Of a stretch of DNA of 64,000 nucleotides, positions 18,454 through 26,432 are shown one piece after another. The notes under the pieces were generated by a model. The model was not told where the DNA came from. It saw only the letters and a program-made list of their open reading frames with translations, and did no database searches. Every line of letters begins with the position of its first letter. Within the stretch, counting starts at the first letter, position 1. Position numbers and translations under genes: made by a program. Origin of the DNA: Marinospirillum perlucidum (GTDB lineage: Bacteria; Pseudomonadota; Gammaproteobacteria; Pseudomonadales; Halomonadaceae); the NCBI RefSeq assembly GCF_003336805.1, contig NZ_QFWJ01000006.1, positions 92,197 to 156,196 of the forward strand. The letters are read 5' to 3'.

Positions 18454-20084
18454 TTCCGTGCCTTCACATCGTAGGGGGTTTGTTTGAACTCAATCTGTTC
18501 CGCCTTCAAGGTTGGCTCAGTAAGTGCGGTGCGTTCACCGTAAACAGTTAGTGGGCCAGTAAAATCACCCTGGGCGGCTCGGATCACGGCCAGCGTTTTA
18601 CGGGTCAAGACATTACCGCCAGAGGCTGACTTATCACCAAGGATTCCGTTATAAAGCAGCGCATAGCCTTTGCCCTCATGCGCCCCAAGAAACGGGGTCA
18701 GGGGCTGGGGTTCCGTCCACGGGCTGCCGGTTTCCGCGAACCAGATATGAGCGGCAAACACGGGGAAGCGGATATCGGGCTGGATCTGGCCGTCCTCGGT
18801 AAAGACCGGCGGGCCGAGGCGGTAAAAGCGGAACCCGCCACCGCCTTGCCACTTCACTGCTTTTGAAATGCCCCCGTTTTCGCCTTCGATAACTTTCTGA
18901 AGGCGCGGGGCGCAATGCGTCACGGCATGATCACCACGTTCGATGCCAATCCATCGACGATTCATCTTATGAGCTACGGCTGCCGTTGTTCCAGAGCCGA
19001 GAAAGCTATCCAGCACTATATCGCCCGGTTTGGAGAACAGCTCGAAGACGCGCTTCACGAGCGCTTCGGGCTTCTTGCTCTTAGGGAACTTTACTTGCCC
19101 TTCATTGTGCAGGTTGTTCGACCGGAGGTCGTCCCAAAGGTTGGTCAAAGGCTCGCCAGCGACAAGTTGCCCGTCTATTTCCTTGAGCTTACTACGATAA
19201 AACAACCAACGCTTCCCGTTTTGAAGATAGATGTCTGGGTGGTTCTCCCGTTCTTGAAGAAAGAGGCGCCCCGGCTCTTGAAGCGATAGGTCGATCATAT
19301 CCCGCGTTTCCTGACCGACGGCGTTGTAGTCAGGCGAAACAGGTTGAACAACTCGGTGCGAATTCTCGATGACAAAGTCGTTCAGCGCATTCTCGTATTC
19401 GTCGCCTAGCGATTTCTTATGCTCAGTAACCTTCATGTCTGCACTGGTCGCAAAAGCCCTAGTAAGGGGGATCAGCTTCCAGACCTGATAGGGTTCGTCA
19501 TAGTTCTGGATAAACGATGAGTATCGCTTGTCCCGTTCCCGGCCTGTAAAGACACGATAGGGGGCCCATGCCTCAGACTTGTCCTTCGCATACATCAGAA
19601 CATAGTTTGTTACGGTCACGAGGCCGGGGTTAATCGACTTATGCCCCACTGCCGCTCCTTGCACGAAGGTCGCAAGGTTCACCCTATTCGAGCGCCCAAA
19701 AATTTCGTCCATGATCACGATGAAGTAGGCGAGTTCCTCATCATCAAGATGGACAGCAACCGTTCCCCCTGGAGCTAAGAGCTCATGGATGAGCTGCATC
19801 CGGGGAACCATCATTCCGAGCCAAATTGAGTGCTCCAGATTATCGTCGTAGTGCTCAAATGCCTGGCCGGTGTTAAAAGGCGGGTCGATATAGATGCATT
19901 TCACTTGCCCAGCGTAGTAGGGCAGCAGCGCCTTCAAGGCATCCAGGTTGTCGCCTTGAATCAGCATATTGCCTGCTTCCTGGTCGCCATAGCCTAATTC
20001 AGGAACTTCTTCTAAAAGACGATAAGGCACCTTCTCAGCTGCCCTTATATCTTCTTCTCGTGTTAACCATTGTAAAATAGGCAC
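18450..20084 (-). CDS. mod: Type III DNA methyltransferase, Mod subunit
   Basis: A 544-residue adenine or cytosine-N4 methyltransferase that also sets the recognition sequence for Res. Catalytic motif IV is IDPPFNTG (about 66-73) and the SAM-binding motif I (LDSFLGSGTTAA) comes later, near 365, which is the beta-group order typical of type III Mod. Starts with GTG 20084; AGGAA stands about eleven bases upstream. The target-recognition region lies between the two motifs; its specificity cannot be read. Base composition looks more GC-rich than the res gene beside it (visual impression only). The gene is preceded by 77 bases and then a truncated helicase start. Confidence 0.93.
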   Translation of the reverse strand: MPILQWLTREEDIRAAEKVPYRLLEEVPELGYGDQEAGNMLIQGDNLDALKALLPYYAGQVKCIYIDPPFNTGQAFEHYDDNLEHSIWLGMMVPRMQLIHELLAPGGTVAVHLDDEELAYFIVIMDEIFGRSNRVNLATFVQGAAVGHKSINPGLVTVTNYVLMYAKDKSEAWAPYRVFTGRERDKRYSSFIQNYDEPYQVWKLIPLTRAFATSADMKVTEHKKSLGDEYENALNDFVIENSHRVVQPVSPDYNAVGQETRDMIDLSLQEPGRLFLQERENHPDIYLQNGKRWLFYRSKLKEIDGQLVAGEPLTNLWDDLRSNNLHNEGQVKFPKSKKPEALVKRVFELFSKPGDIVLDSFLGSGTTAAVAHKMNRRWIGIERGDHAVTHCAPRLQKVIEGENGGISKAVKWQGGGGFRFYRLGPPVFTEDGQIQPDIRFPVFAAHIWFAETGSPWTEPQPLTPFLGAHEGKGYALLYNGILGDKSASGGNVLTRKTLAVIRAAQGDFTGPLTVYGERTALTEPTLKAEQIEFKQTPYDVKARK

Positions 20085-20161
20085 TTGCTAAGTCTTTCCT
20101 TTATCCGTCTATACTCTAGATCATTCGCTCAAACAGCTGGCCTGATCGACACTGCAGCATA

Positions 20162-20290
20162 CTACTGCTTATAAAAAGACTCCGTCTTGAAATACTGAAC
20201 CATCAGGTTTTCAAAGCTAGTACCCTTGTCACGCTCGCTGAGTGTTCTTTTACGGAATTGCTGAAGTAGATGCTGAAGAGGAGTTTCCAT
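20162..20290 (-). pseudogene. Truncated N-terminus of a type ISP-like helicase/restriction protein
   Basis: A 42-codon frame beginning at ATG 20290 with AAGGGA correctly placed upstream. The peptide (METPLQHLLQQF, then LSERDKGTSFENLMVQYF) matches the conserved first 40 residues of large type ISP or related helicase-methylase defence proteins (pattern S-E-R-x-K-G-T-x-F-E-x-L). Those proteins run to over 1000 residues; here the frame stops at once after FYKQ. This is a broken gene whose body is gone, next to the recombination core at 20317. The longer frame to 20398 is not needed for the start. Family assignment is from memory of the motif. Confidence 0.6.
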
Positions 20291-20314
20291 TACAAATCCC
20301 TTAAAATATTGCTT

Positions 20315-20330
20315 GTGACCTATGTAACGA
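20315..20330 (+). repeat. Third copy of the short core sequence
   Basis: gtgacctatgtaacga; the 14 bases from gacctatgtaacga are identical to 15410-15423 left of copy B, and 13 of 16 bases match the copy A left arm. It does not continue into the 152-bp repeat. It lies 34 bases past the stop of the last recombinase-operon gene. Confidence 0.7.
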
Positions 20331-20363
20331 CAAAGAGGTGAATGATCATTACTGTATTCTACA

Positions 20364-20792
20364 TTAACGCATCTCACCATCGGTTCTGTCGCGGTCAATC
20401 AGTGGTAGGCGCTCATTCAAATCTTGCTCCGTCAAGCCGCGCTTGTAAGCATTGTATTGCCAGATCGCAAACATTTGCTTGTACTTCGCATTGATATCTT
20501 TGAGCATTTGGACTTCACGCTCAAGCCTGGCTATGCGCTCACCAGCAACCTTCAAACTTGATGGGCGTTTTTCTCCTTGAACCTTCTGCTTATGGCCTTT
20601 TTTAACTGACTGATAAGCTGACTTAATTTGCTCATGTGCATTCAGAGCTTGCCTGGTTGGCTGCCATCCAATTATAGGAGCAATTGCTTCAGCAATCGCA
20701 TCCCAGGTGAGTTTTCCGCTATCAGCTTCCGACCAGCCTAAGATCAAGCTGACAATAGCCTCTATGTCTTTTCTTGTCAGTCGCTTAGCCAA
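20364..20792 (-). CDS. Small coiled-coil accessory protein of the recombinase operon
   Basis: A 142-residue protein, the last gene of the recombinase operon. It starts with TTG 20792, supported by a perfect AGGAGG five bases upstream, and overlaps the preceding gene by eight bases. A helical N-terminal part (about 1-55, WDAIAEAIAPIIGWQPTRQALNAH) looks like a small DNA-binding fold. It is followed by a basic linker and a heptad-like stretch (about 83-108, VAGERIARLEREVQMLKDIN). Size, position and coiled coil recall TnpC of Tn554 and the small GmtX partner of gamma-mobile-trio elements; the equivalence is inference. Confidence 0.65.
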   Translation of the reverse strand: MAKRLTRKDIEAIVSLILGWSEADSGKLTWDAIAEAIAPIIGWQPTRQALNAHEQIKSAYQSVKKGHKQKVQGEKRPSSLKVAGERIARLEREVQMLKDINAKYKQMFAIWQYNAYKRGLTEQDLNERLPLIDRDRTDGEMR

Positions 20793-22779
20793 GGCCGCCT
20801 CCTAGCAATTTCGTTGCTTCTGCGAGCATTTCAGGCTGCTCACTATCATTCCCAAGAGTCTCTGGAGACTTTTTATTGATCACTCTTTTCAACTGACTGA
20901 AATCATTGCCGCGCAGTTTGACCTGGGCTCCATCAGCAACACTTGGATCTTCAAGAATAGAGGCAAGCTCACGTAGACGGTGAAGCGTTTTCTCATGGTA
21001 TTGATACCACCGATCAGCACCCATTTCACCATCATTCACCGACTGGGTTGCCACCTCAAAAAGTCGCTCGACTTTTGCTAAACGGGCTTTGATTCGCTCA
21101 AGATTTTCTGTATTGCCTTTGATGCATACCTGCTCAGTACAGTTAACGCAGTCTCGGTACTTCTCACATGGACTGATCGTGTAGTCATGAACACAGTAGC
21201 CATACTCGGTCACATGAGCAGCTGCCTGCGTCAACGCATTAAACTCTAAGGTTGAAACAGGCAGGTTTGCAGGGGCTTCACCGATCGGGCCAAACAGTTC
21301 TTTTGAAGGGTCAAAGCTTTCAGCCAAACTCACCAACTCATATTCGCTCATGTGGTTATACGTGCGATTCTGCTTAACATCCGCACGTCCTGACCACTTG
21401 GCAATCTCCAGGTTGGACAGCCCACCACGCTGGGCAATGGTGTTCAGCAGATGTCTTGCTTGGTGAGATGTCATTTTGAGGCGGCGGCCATCTGCATCAC
21501 TATAACCGTGCCTATCGAAAATGCTTTTGTGCTTTTCACCTAACGTCTCTCTAGGGGTTAGGTCGTTATTGAAGAAGTTGTGACTTGGTTTGTGTAATTC
21601 GACCGGTATAGTAGGGCGATTACCGTGGAACTGATTTATGTTGAGTGCAAATAATGCATCTTTGTATTTAATTCCTATTTTTTTATCGAACCAGGGAAAA
21701 TCAGAAGGCAAGTGCTCTAGCGCATGCGCCCATAGGCTATTTAGGGTATGAGCACCATCCTTGGGGGCAAGACCACGGTTCTGAAATGTCTTAAAACCGA
21801 GTGCCTGCTGAACCTGCTTCAGTGTCAGCGGCTCGTCGTCAGCAACCTCTGGACAGCTTTCATGCCGGTAAAATTTTTCAGGATGGTCTTCGATCCATGC
21901 AGCCAAGGCACGTGCATTAGCTGATAACTTTTTCAGTCGGCTAACGGCTTCTTTGGCGACTGAAACCATCTCTGAAGGAATCCATTTAATATCACCCTCA
22001 AAGCCTTTTCCAGAAAAGAATCGCCATCCATATCGCTCAACACCATCACGATCCACTTCAGTAATTTCACAATCGACTGGCAGAGCAAGAACCTCAGTAA
22101 TGCGAGAAGGTGCTGACATCAACATTGCAAATACAGAGGTTGTAAAAATGTCACGCTCATCTGTTGGATTATTGGCAAATATTTCAGCGAGTGCTTCTAA
22201 AGCCAAATCATTAGGTAAGCGCTTGTCTCTCTGCTCGTTTCCCTGCTTCCCTGTTTTATTTCTATCATCTGGTCGCCGAATGGGTGACTGCCAGCCCAGG
22301 ACAGGGCTAGGGACTAGCTTGTTATCGGAAACAAACTCACTCAGCCGCTGCAGCTCTCGGCCAGCATGGTAGCCACCACCTGCACCATAATGCTGTAAAA
22401 CTAACTGAGCAGCCTCATCCAGCACACTATAGGAAAGTCCTTTGAGCGCAGCGGAGCCTGTCACCTGAAGCAACGCAGCTTCAAGTGCCCTGAGGGCTTT
22501 ACCCTCATTTTTTGTACCTGTTGGCTTATGTCCTTGCTGATACCGAAAATAAGCCTTAGCAAACTCAATAAACTCGGCGTCCATGACTTCATCATCTTTC
22601 GGCTTGCGAGTTGTCACCCCGAGTTTTGCAAAAGTAGCAATTTTTGGCCAAGTGGCGAGATACCAAGGCAGATCTACACCAAAAACTGTGAGGTCATCCC
22701 GGCACTTCCTAATAAATTCTTCCAAGTTCTTTTCAGCGGTGAGTTCATCGCGTGGCTTGAATAAGAACACATTGCTCAT
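20785..22779 (-). CDS. Large tyrosine recombinase with C-terminal cysteine cluster
   Basis: A 664-residue integrase-like protein. Probable catalytic residues: Arg in MSAPSRITEVLALP, the His-x-x-Arg-His motif in MTSHQARHLLNTIAQ, a Trp in the position of the second His (IAKWSGR), and the nucleophile Tyr in NRTYNHMS. After the catalytic domain come five closely spaced cysteines (CVHDYTISPCEKYRDCVNC, then EQVC), suggesting a metal-binding module, then a helical tail. The length is close to TnpB of Tn554 (about 630). Starts at ATG 22779, with ATGA overlap to the gene before it. A relation to the GmtZ integrase is possible but unproved. Confidence 0.85.
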   Translation of the reverse strand: MSNVFLFKPRDELTAEKNLEEFIRKCRDDLTVFGVDLPWYLATWPKIATFAKLGVTTRKPKDDEVMDAEFIEFAKAYFRYQQGHKPTGTKNEGKALRALEAALLQVTGSAALKGLSYSVLDEAAQLVLQHYGAGGGYHAGRELQRLSEFVSDNKLVPSPVLGWQSPIRRPDDRNKTGKQGNEQRDKRLPNDLALEALAEIFANNPTDERDIFTTSVFAMLMSAPSRITEVLALPVDCEITEVDRDGVERYGWRFFSGKGFEGDIKWIPSEMVSVAKEAVSRLKKLSANARALAAWIEDHPEKFYRHESCPEVADDEPLTLKQVQQALGFKTFQNRGLAPKDGAHTLNSLWAHALEHLPSDFPWFDKKIGIKYKDALFALNINQFHGNRPTIPVELHKPSHNFFNNDLTPRETLGEKHKSIFDRHGYSDADGRRLKMTSHQARHLLNTIAQRGGLSNLEIAKWSGRADVKQNRTYNHMSEYELVSLAESFDPSKELFGPIGEAPANLPVSTLEFNALTQAAAHVTEYGYCVHDYTISPCEKYRDCVNCTEQVCIKGNTENLERIKARLAKVERLFEVATQSVNDGEMGADRWYQYHEKTLHRLRELASILEDPSVADGAQVKLRGNDFSQLKRVINKKSPETLGNDSEQPEMLAEATKLLGGGLG

Positions 22780-24338
22780 TGAAGTGCTCCTTGCTCTTGC
22801 ATAAGCTCAACCCGCCGACTTTCACAGCGCTGGATAACGTCAGCAACAGCAGTAATGCTTCGGTCAAGCGTTGCTGCAACCTGGAGGTCGCCTGTAATCT
22901 CAATCAACCTCTCACGCTCCCCTAAGAGGTGCTTATAGACTTCTTCATGCGGCCCATCAAGCCAAGGCTGGAAATGCATGCAGGTATAGCAGGGAATAGG
23001 AACATTGGCTCCGCAAAAACCATGTTCTCCGCACGTTCCAATTCCGCAGCCCTCTTCTGTCCTGACGCGACTTGTAGCGTCTTCACCTCTCTTGGCATCC
23101 TTTTCCGAGTCAACTAAAACACCCGCAAATGCCTGAGCATAAGGAGCCAACTGGAACCCAACAGCCTCATCTAGGCGTTTTACATGCTCTGGAATGTTTT
23201 TGATGTACACGCCTGCATTTTGAGTGTCTGAGTGATCTAGCAACTCCGCAATCACCAGCTCACCAAAACCCTCTCTGGCAGCGCGTGTTCCGGTTGTGTA
23301 GCGAAAACGGCGTGCATTTATAGCTAAGGGCTCACCAGTTCTCTCCGAGAAAATATCTGCTGCTGAAACTGCTTCCTGTATGACTTTAGTTATTCCCCTC
23401 GATACGATGTGGAGCTTATCTGTTTTAACTAGCTCTCTATATTCATCGATAAAGCTCAACTCTTGTAGTGCATCTTCGTTTGGAAACATTGGCAATTGCA
23501 GTTTTTCTTTTTCTGTCAGCGCAAACCCCAAGCTTTCTTCTGCTTTCTTAATAACAGACTGGACATGAGTGTTCACAACGACCCACAACTCTTCAGTCAT
23601 CGCAAAAGCCTTAAAGCTATTTCTAAAACCGTCTCCCTGTTTGCCTCTTGGCACATTCAGAATGTAGTAGGGTTCGCCCTTGGTATTTGAGCCACAAATC
23701 AGATCAGCAACTCGCATGTGTGATATCTGAATGGGTCGACGTCCAGTGCTACTTGTAATTAAACAAATTGCAAGATCTGACAGAGTGATCAGATCTTGCT
23801 CGTAGGCCATGACAACACCCTCATTAAAAGATTGAAGTTCAGCATCCGATAGTGGCCCTTCTATTGGGTCCATCCTTTTTACTGCATCCCCTTTTATGCA
23901 TCCTTTGATTCGCCATCCCTTTAGAAGCGTGATCACATCGTCGTTAATACCGGGATACCCAAGTTCGTGCCATTTTTTCAGAAAGGTACGTATTGTACCT
24001 AAGTGCCACTCATTTTTTTTAGTGAGCGAAGCGCGATAGTTAATAAGAGTGTCAGAATCGATTTGCTGCGCGCCGGTAGCTCTCATCATTGATAGACATT
24101 GCCTGCAAGCAATACTTGCGGAAACCGCCGAAAAATTCTCAGCATAGAAAGCCAGTGCCTGAATGAAGCCCTCACATGTTTCGTCATCTAAAAGCATTAA
24201 TACTGGCTCTAGATTTATTTTTATATCTTTACTTAGAGTCCATATTTTATCATTTAAGCTGAAATCATACCCTTTATTAAACCCTTTCCTAGTTTTACTG
24301 GCACTGTCGCTTATGCCCGTATTTTCAGCCTTCACCAT
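22776..24338 (-). CDS. Tyrosine recombinase with C-terminal cysteine/histidine cluster
   Basis: A 520-residue recombinase. Seen: Arg in SSTGRRPIQISHMR, a second Arg in INARRFRYTTGTRAA (Asn stands where the His of HxxR is usual), His in LLDHSDTQ, and the nucleophile Tyr in NAGVYIKN. The C-terminal part has a Cys/His group (GCGIGTCGEHGFCG, then PCYTCMHF), a likely zinc site. Start chosen at ATG 24338, which has AGGAGG seven bases upstream; the frame is open to GTG 24365. It overlaps the previous gene by 14 bases, so its translation depends on that of its neighbour. Not assigned to a named subfamily. Confidence 0.83.
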   Translation of the reverse strand: MVKAENTGISDSASKTRKGFNKGYDFSLNDKIWTLSKDIKINLEPVLMLLDDETCEGFIQALAFYAENFSAVSASIACRQCLSMMRATGAQQIDSDTLINYRASLTKKNEWHLGTIRTFLKKWHELGYPGINDDVITLLKGWRIKGCIKGDAVKRMDPIEGPLSDAELQSFNEGVVMAYEQDLITLSDLAICLITSSTGRRPIQISHMRVADLICGSNTKGEPYYILNVPRGKQGDGFRNSFKAFAMTEELWVVVNTHVQSVIKKAEESLGFALTEKEKLQLPMFPNEDALQELSFIDEYRELVKTDKLHIVSRGITKVIQEAVSAADIFSERTGEPLAINARRFRYTTGTRAAREGFGELVIAELLDHSDTQNAGVYIKNIPEHVKRLDEAVGFQLAPYAQAFAGVLVDSEKDAKRGEDATSRVRTEEGCGIGTCGEHGFCGANVPIPCYTCMHFQPWLDGPHEEVYKHLLGERERLIEITGDLQVAATLDRSITAVADVIQRCESRRVELMQEQGALQ

Positions 24339-25560
24339 GATCAGCCTCCTTTGGGGCCCTGACACCTGAGCGTTCTTGCATTGCTAGTGATGCTTTATGC
24401 CCTGCTTGTTCAACAAACCGTCTGTTATACGTTGCTGCTGTTCCTGATCCCTGCTTCCAGCCCATCAGAAATGATCTTACCTGTTCTTGCTTTTCATGCG
24501 ATGGTGAATCAGTCATTGCATCTAGCTTTTCCGAAAAATTTCTGTTCCACGTGTGGCGCAGCATGTGTCCGGTAATTTCACTTAATTCGGGAAACTGGCT
24601 TCTCAGGTCAGATACAACCTTCTGATAACCGCTGATTGATAGCGGCATACCACTGCTCGGGCCTTCTTTATGGGTCACCATCAAGTAGTCATGTTTACGT
24701 GCCCCAGGCACACTACGTCGATCTTTTGTGATGTAGCCATGCAGATCTTTCATCAGCAAGTCTGACAAGGGCAGGCGCCTACTTTGAGTTTTGGCATTGG
24801 GTGACTGAACTCGAACATCATCTTTGTCATCCGCACGGCGAACAATGGCCAATTGATTGCTATTAAAGTCAACATCCTGGATGCGTATGTTTAGTAGTTC
24901 ACCTCGGCGAATGCCTAGATGTAGCAAAAGGAGAATAATCAGCTTGTTTCTGGCCTGCACCTTGCTACCAAATGGGTTTAGCTCTGAGCCTGGCCTGATC
25001 ACCTCAAGCAAAGCCTCAATTTGACCATCATTGATTGACCGGTCTTTAGGGTTTCTGTTCTTCTTTTTCGGCCTACGCGCTCTAACCTGCTCAACCATAC
25101 GCTTCAGGTTTGCTTGGAAGCTGTCAGAAGGGCTCGTGACCAATACGAGTGGAAGCCATTTCAGGTAATTTGCGATAGATGTTAAACGTGCGTACTGGGT
25201 TCCCAAGCAAACCCCTTCAGTTTTTTTTCGGAAGCTAGAAATACTAACAACCGTGGAGTCAGCATGATTCTTGCTGAGGTTTTTCTGGCAAAAGTCACGC
25301 AAATGATCAATTTCTTGAACGCTAAGACATTCCTGATTTCTCAGCCTGCTTTCCAGGTCAATCTCTTGTCTCTTGCAAAATGAGTAGAGTCCAACAAGGT
25401 GTGCAGCTTCGGCAGCCAAGGTTGAAGATGAAACGCTTCTGTTTCTTAACTGTGTCATCAGGTAGAGGTTCGGATAATATACTGGCAAGCCACTTTCCTT
25501 GGACACCATCAAGCTGTAGCGCTCACCGGTATCAAAAACAAAACTTGAGACGTGGAACAT
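24325..25560 (-). CDS. Tyrosine recombinase, first gene of the recombinase operon
   Basis: A 411-residue site-specific recombinase with an apparently full active site: Arg in LGIRRGELLNIR, beta-hairpin Lys in NAKTQSRRLPL, His-x-x-Arg in GHMLRHTWNRNF, Trp in LMGWKQG (in the His/Trp position) and nucleophile Tyr in AATYNRRF. The N-terminal 170 residues form the SAM-like core-binding part. It most resembles TnpA of Tn554 and RitA/GmtY-type enzymes in size and place. ATG 25560; the promoter region upstream is short (about 90 bases to the ssb terminator) and holds an inverted CTATGTAA. The three recombinases and the small protein are overlapping and thus one operon. Confidence 0.9.
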   Translation of the reverse strand: MFHVSSFVFDTGERYSLMVSKESGLPVYYPNLYLMTQLRNRSVSSSTLAAEAAHLVGLYSFCKRQEIDLESRLRNQECLSVQEIDHLRDFCQKNLSKNHADSTVVSISSFRKKTEGVCLGTQYARLTSIANYLKWLPLVLVTSPSDSFQANLKRMVEQVRARRPKKKNRNPKDRSINDGQIEALLEVIRPGSELNPFGSKVQARNKLIILLLLHLGIRRGELLNIRIQDVDFNSNQLAIVRRADDKDDVRVQSPNAKTQSRRLPLSDLLMKDLHGYITKDRRSVPGARKHDYLMVTHKEGPSSGMPLSISGYQKVVSDLRSQFPELSEITGHMLRHTWNRNFSEKLDAMTDSPSHEKQEQVRSFLMGWKQGSGTAATYNRRFVEQAGHKASLAMQERSGVRAPKEADHGEG

Positions 25561-25586
25561 AAATTGCCAACACCTTTTTTACACTT

Positions 25587-25594
25587 TTACATAG
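25587..25594 (-). promoter_or_regulatory. Possible inverted half-site of the core sequence at the right end
   Basis: On the minus strand this reads CTATGTAA, the central eight bases of the core copies at 15410 and 20317, in opposite orientation and within the likely promoter of the recombinase operon. Eight AT-rich bases may match by chance, so support is weak. Confidence 0.25.
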
Positions 25595-25650
25595 TATCCA
25601 TAACCTCTTAAGCCCCAGCAACCTCTTCTTTACATTAATTCCAATACAAT

Positions 25651-25677
25651 AAAAAAAAGCCTGTTAATACAGGCCTT
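25651..25677 (-). terminator. Rho-independent terminator of ssb
   Basis: On the minus strand: stem gcctgt / acaggc around a four-base loop, followed by eight T. It begins 38 bases after the ssb stop codon and marks the right limit of the accessory island. Confidence 0.88.
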
Positions 25678-25714
25678 TAAGATAGATTTTTACTCTTTAT
25701 ATCTATGGTACATC

Positions 25715-26380
25715 CTAGAAGGGAATATCATCATCCATGTCATTAAAGCTGGGGGCACCGGGCGCTGGCTGCTGAGGCGGCTGACTTTGAGGCTGGCCAC
25801 CCTGCTGGGGATAACCACCCGGCTGTTGATAGTTGGGCTGAGGTTGAGCCGGTGCCTGGTGCTGTGGAGGCTGTTGTGGCGCCGGTTGCTGCGGCGCGGC
25901 CTGAGGCATGGGCTGCTGTTGTGGAGCCGGCTGGCTATAGCCGCCCTGAGGCTGAGAGTAACCCTGTTGATTCTGTGGAGGAGCCTGGTTGTAATCCATG
26001 GGCGCAGCACGCCCGGCATTACCGTAAGCCTGGCCACCACCACCGGCTGAATCCAGCATCTGCATTTCGTTGGCGACAATTTCCGTGGTGTACTGGTCTA
26101 CACCCTGTTGGTTCTGCCATTTCCGCGTTTGCAGCTTGCCTTCGATATAGACTTTACTGCCTTTTTTCAGATACTGACCAACGATCTCAGCCAGGCGGCC
26201 GAAAAAGACGACCCGGTGCCATTCGGTTCTTTCCTGCTGCTGACCAGTATTCTGGTCTTTCCATTGTTCGCTGGTGGCCACACTGACGTTAGCCACCTGT
26301 TTCTGGTTCTGGGTAAAACGTACGTCAGGGTCCTGCCCCAGATTACCGATCAAGATGACCTTATTGATGCCCCTTGCCAT
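25715..26380 (-). CDS. ssb: Single-stranded DNA-binding protein
   Basis: A 221-residue SSB. The OB fold spans about residues 1-110 ([46 protein letters not shown]). A long, low-complexity Gln/Pro/Gly-rich linker (about 125-210) follows, longer than in E. coli SSB (178 aa). The acidic tip DMDDDIPF binds partner proteins at replication forks and repair sites. ATG 26380 is preceded by GGGGAG. It is 52 bases downstream of the MFS gene and divergent from uvrA beyond it, the usual gammaproteobacterial layout, and so marks the end of the core backbone beside the island. Confidence 0.97.
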   Translation of the reverse strand: MARGINKVILIGNLGQDPDVRFTQNQKQVANVSVATSEQWKDQNTGQQQERTEWHRVVFFGRLAEIVGQYLKKGSKVYIEGKLQTRKWQNQQGVDQYTTEIVANEMQMLDSAGGGGQAYGNAGRAAPMDYNQAPPQNQQGYSQPQGGYSQPAPQQQPMPQAAPQQPAPQQPPQHQAPAQPQPNYQQPGGYPQQGGQPQSQPPQQPAPGAPSFNDMDDDIPF

Positions 26381-26432
26381 GGTGTGCTCCCCGGTTTTAA
26401 ACCTGATTGTCTAAATAATGAATAACGAATAA

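Noticed and set aside
20291..20398. Extension of the helicase remnant upstream to 20398
   Set aside because: The extra residues overlap the end of the small recombinase-operon gene and the core repeat; the ATG at 20290 has its own ribosome site and matches the family start.
22776..24365. GTG 24365 as start of the middle recombinase
   Set aside because: ATG 24338 has AGGAGG at the right distance; the GTG has none.
11094..25714. CRISPR array or Cas genes in the defence island
   Set aside because: No short regularly spaced repeats and no Cas-like proteins; the repeats seen are long and few.
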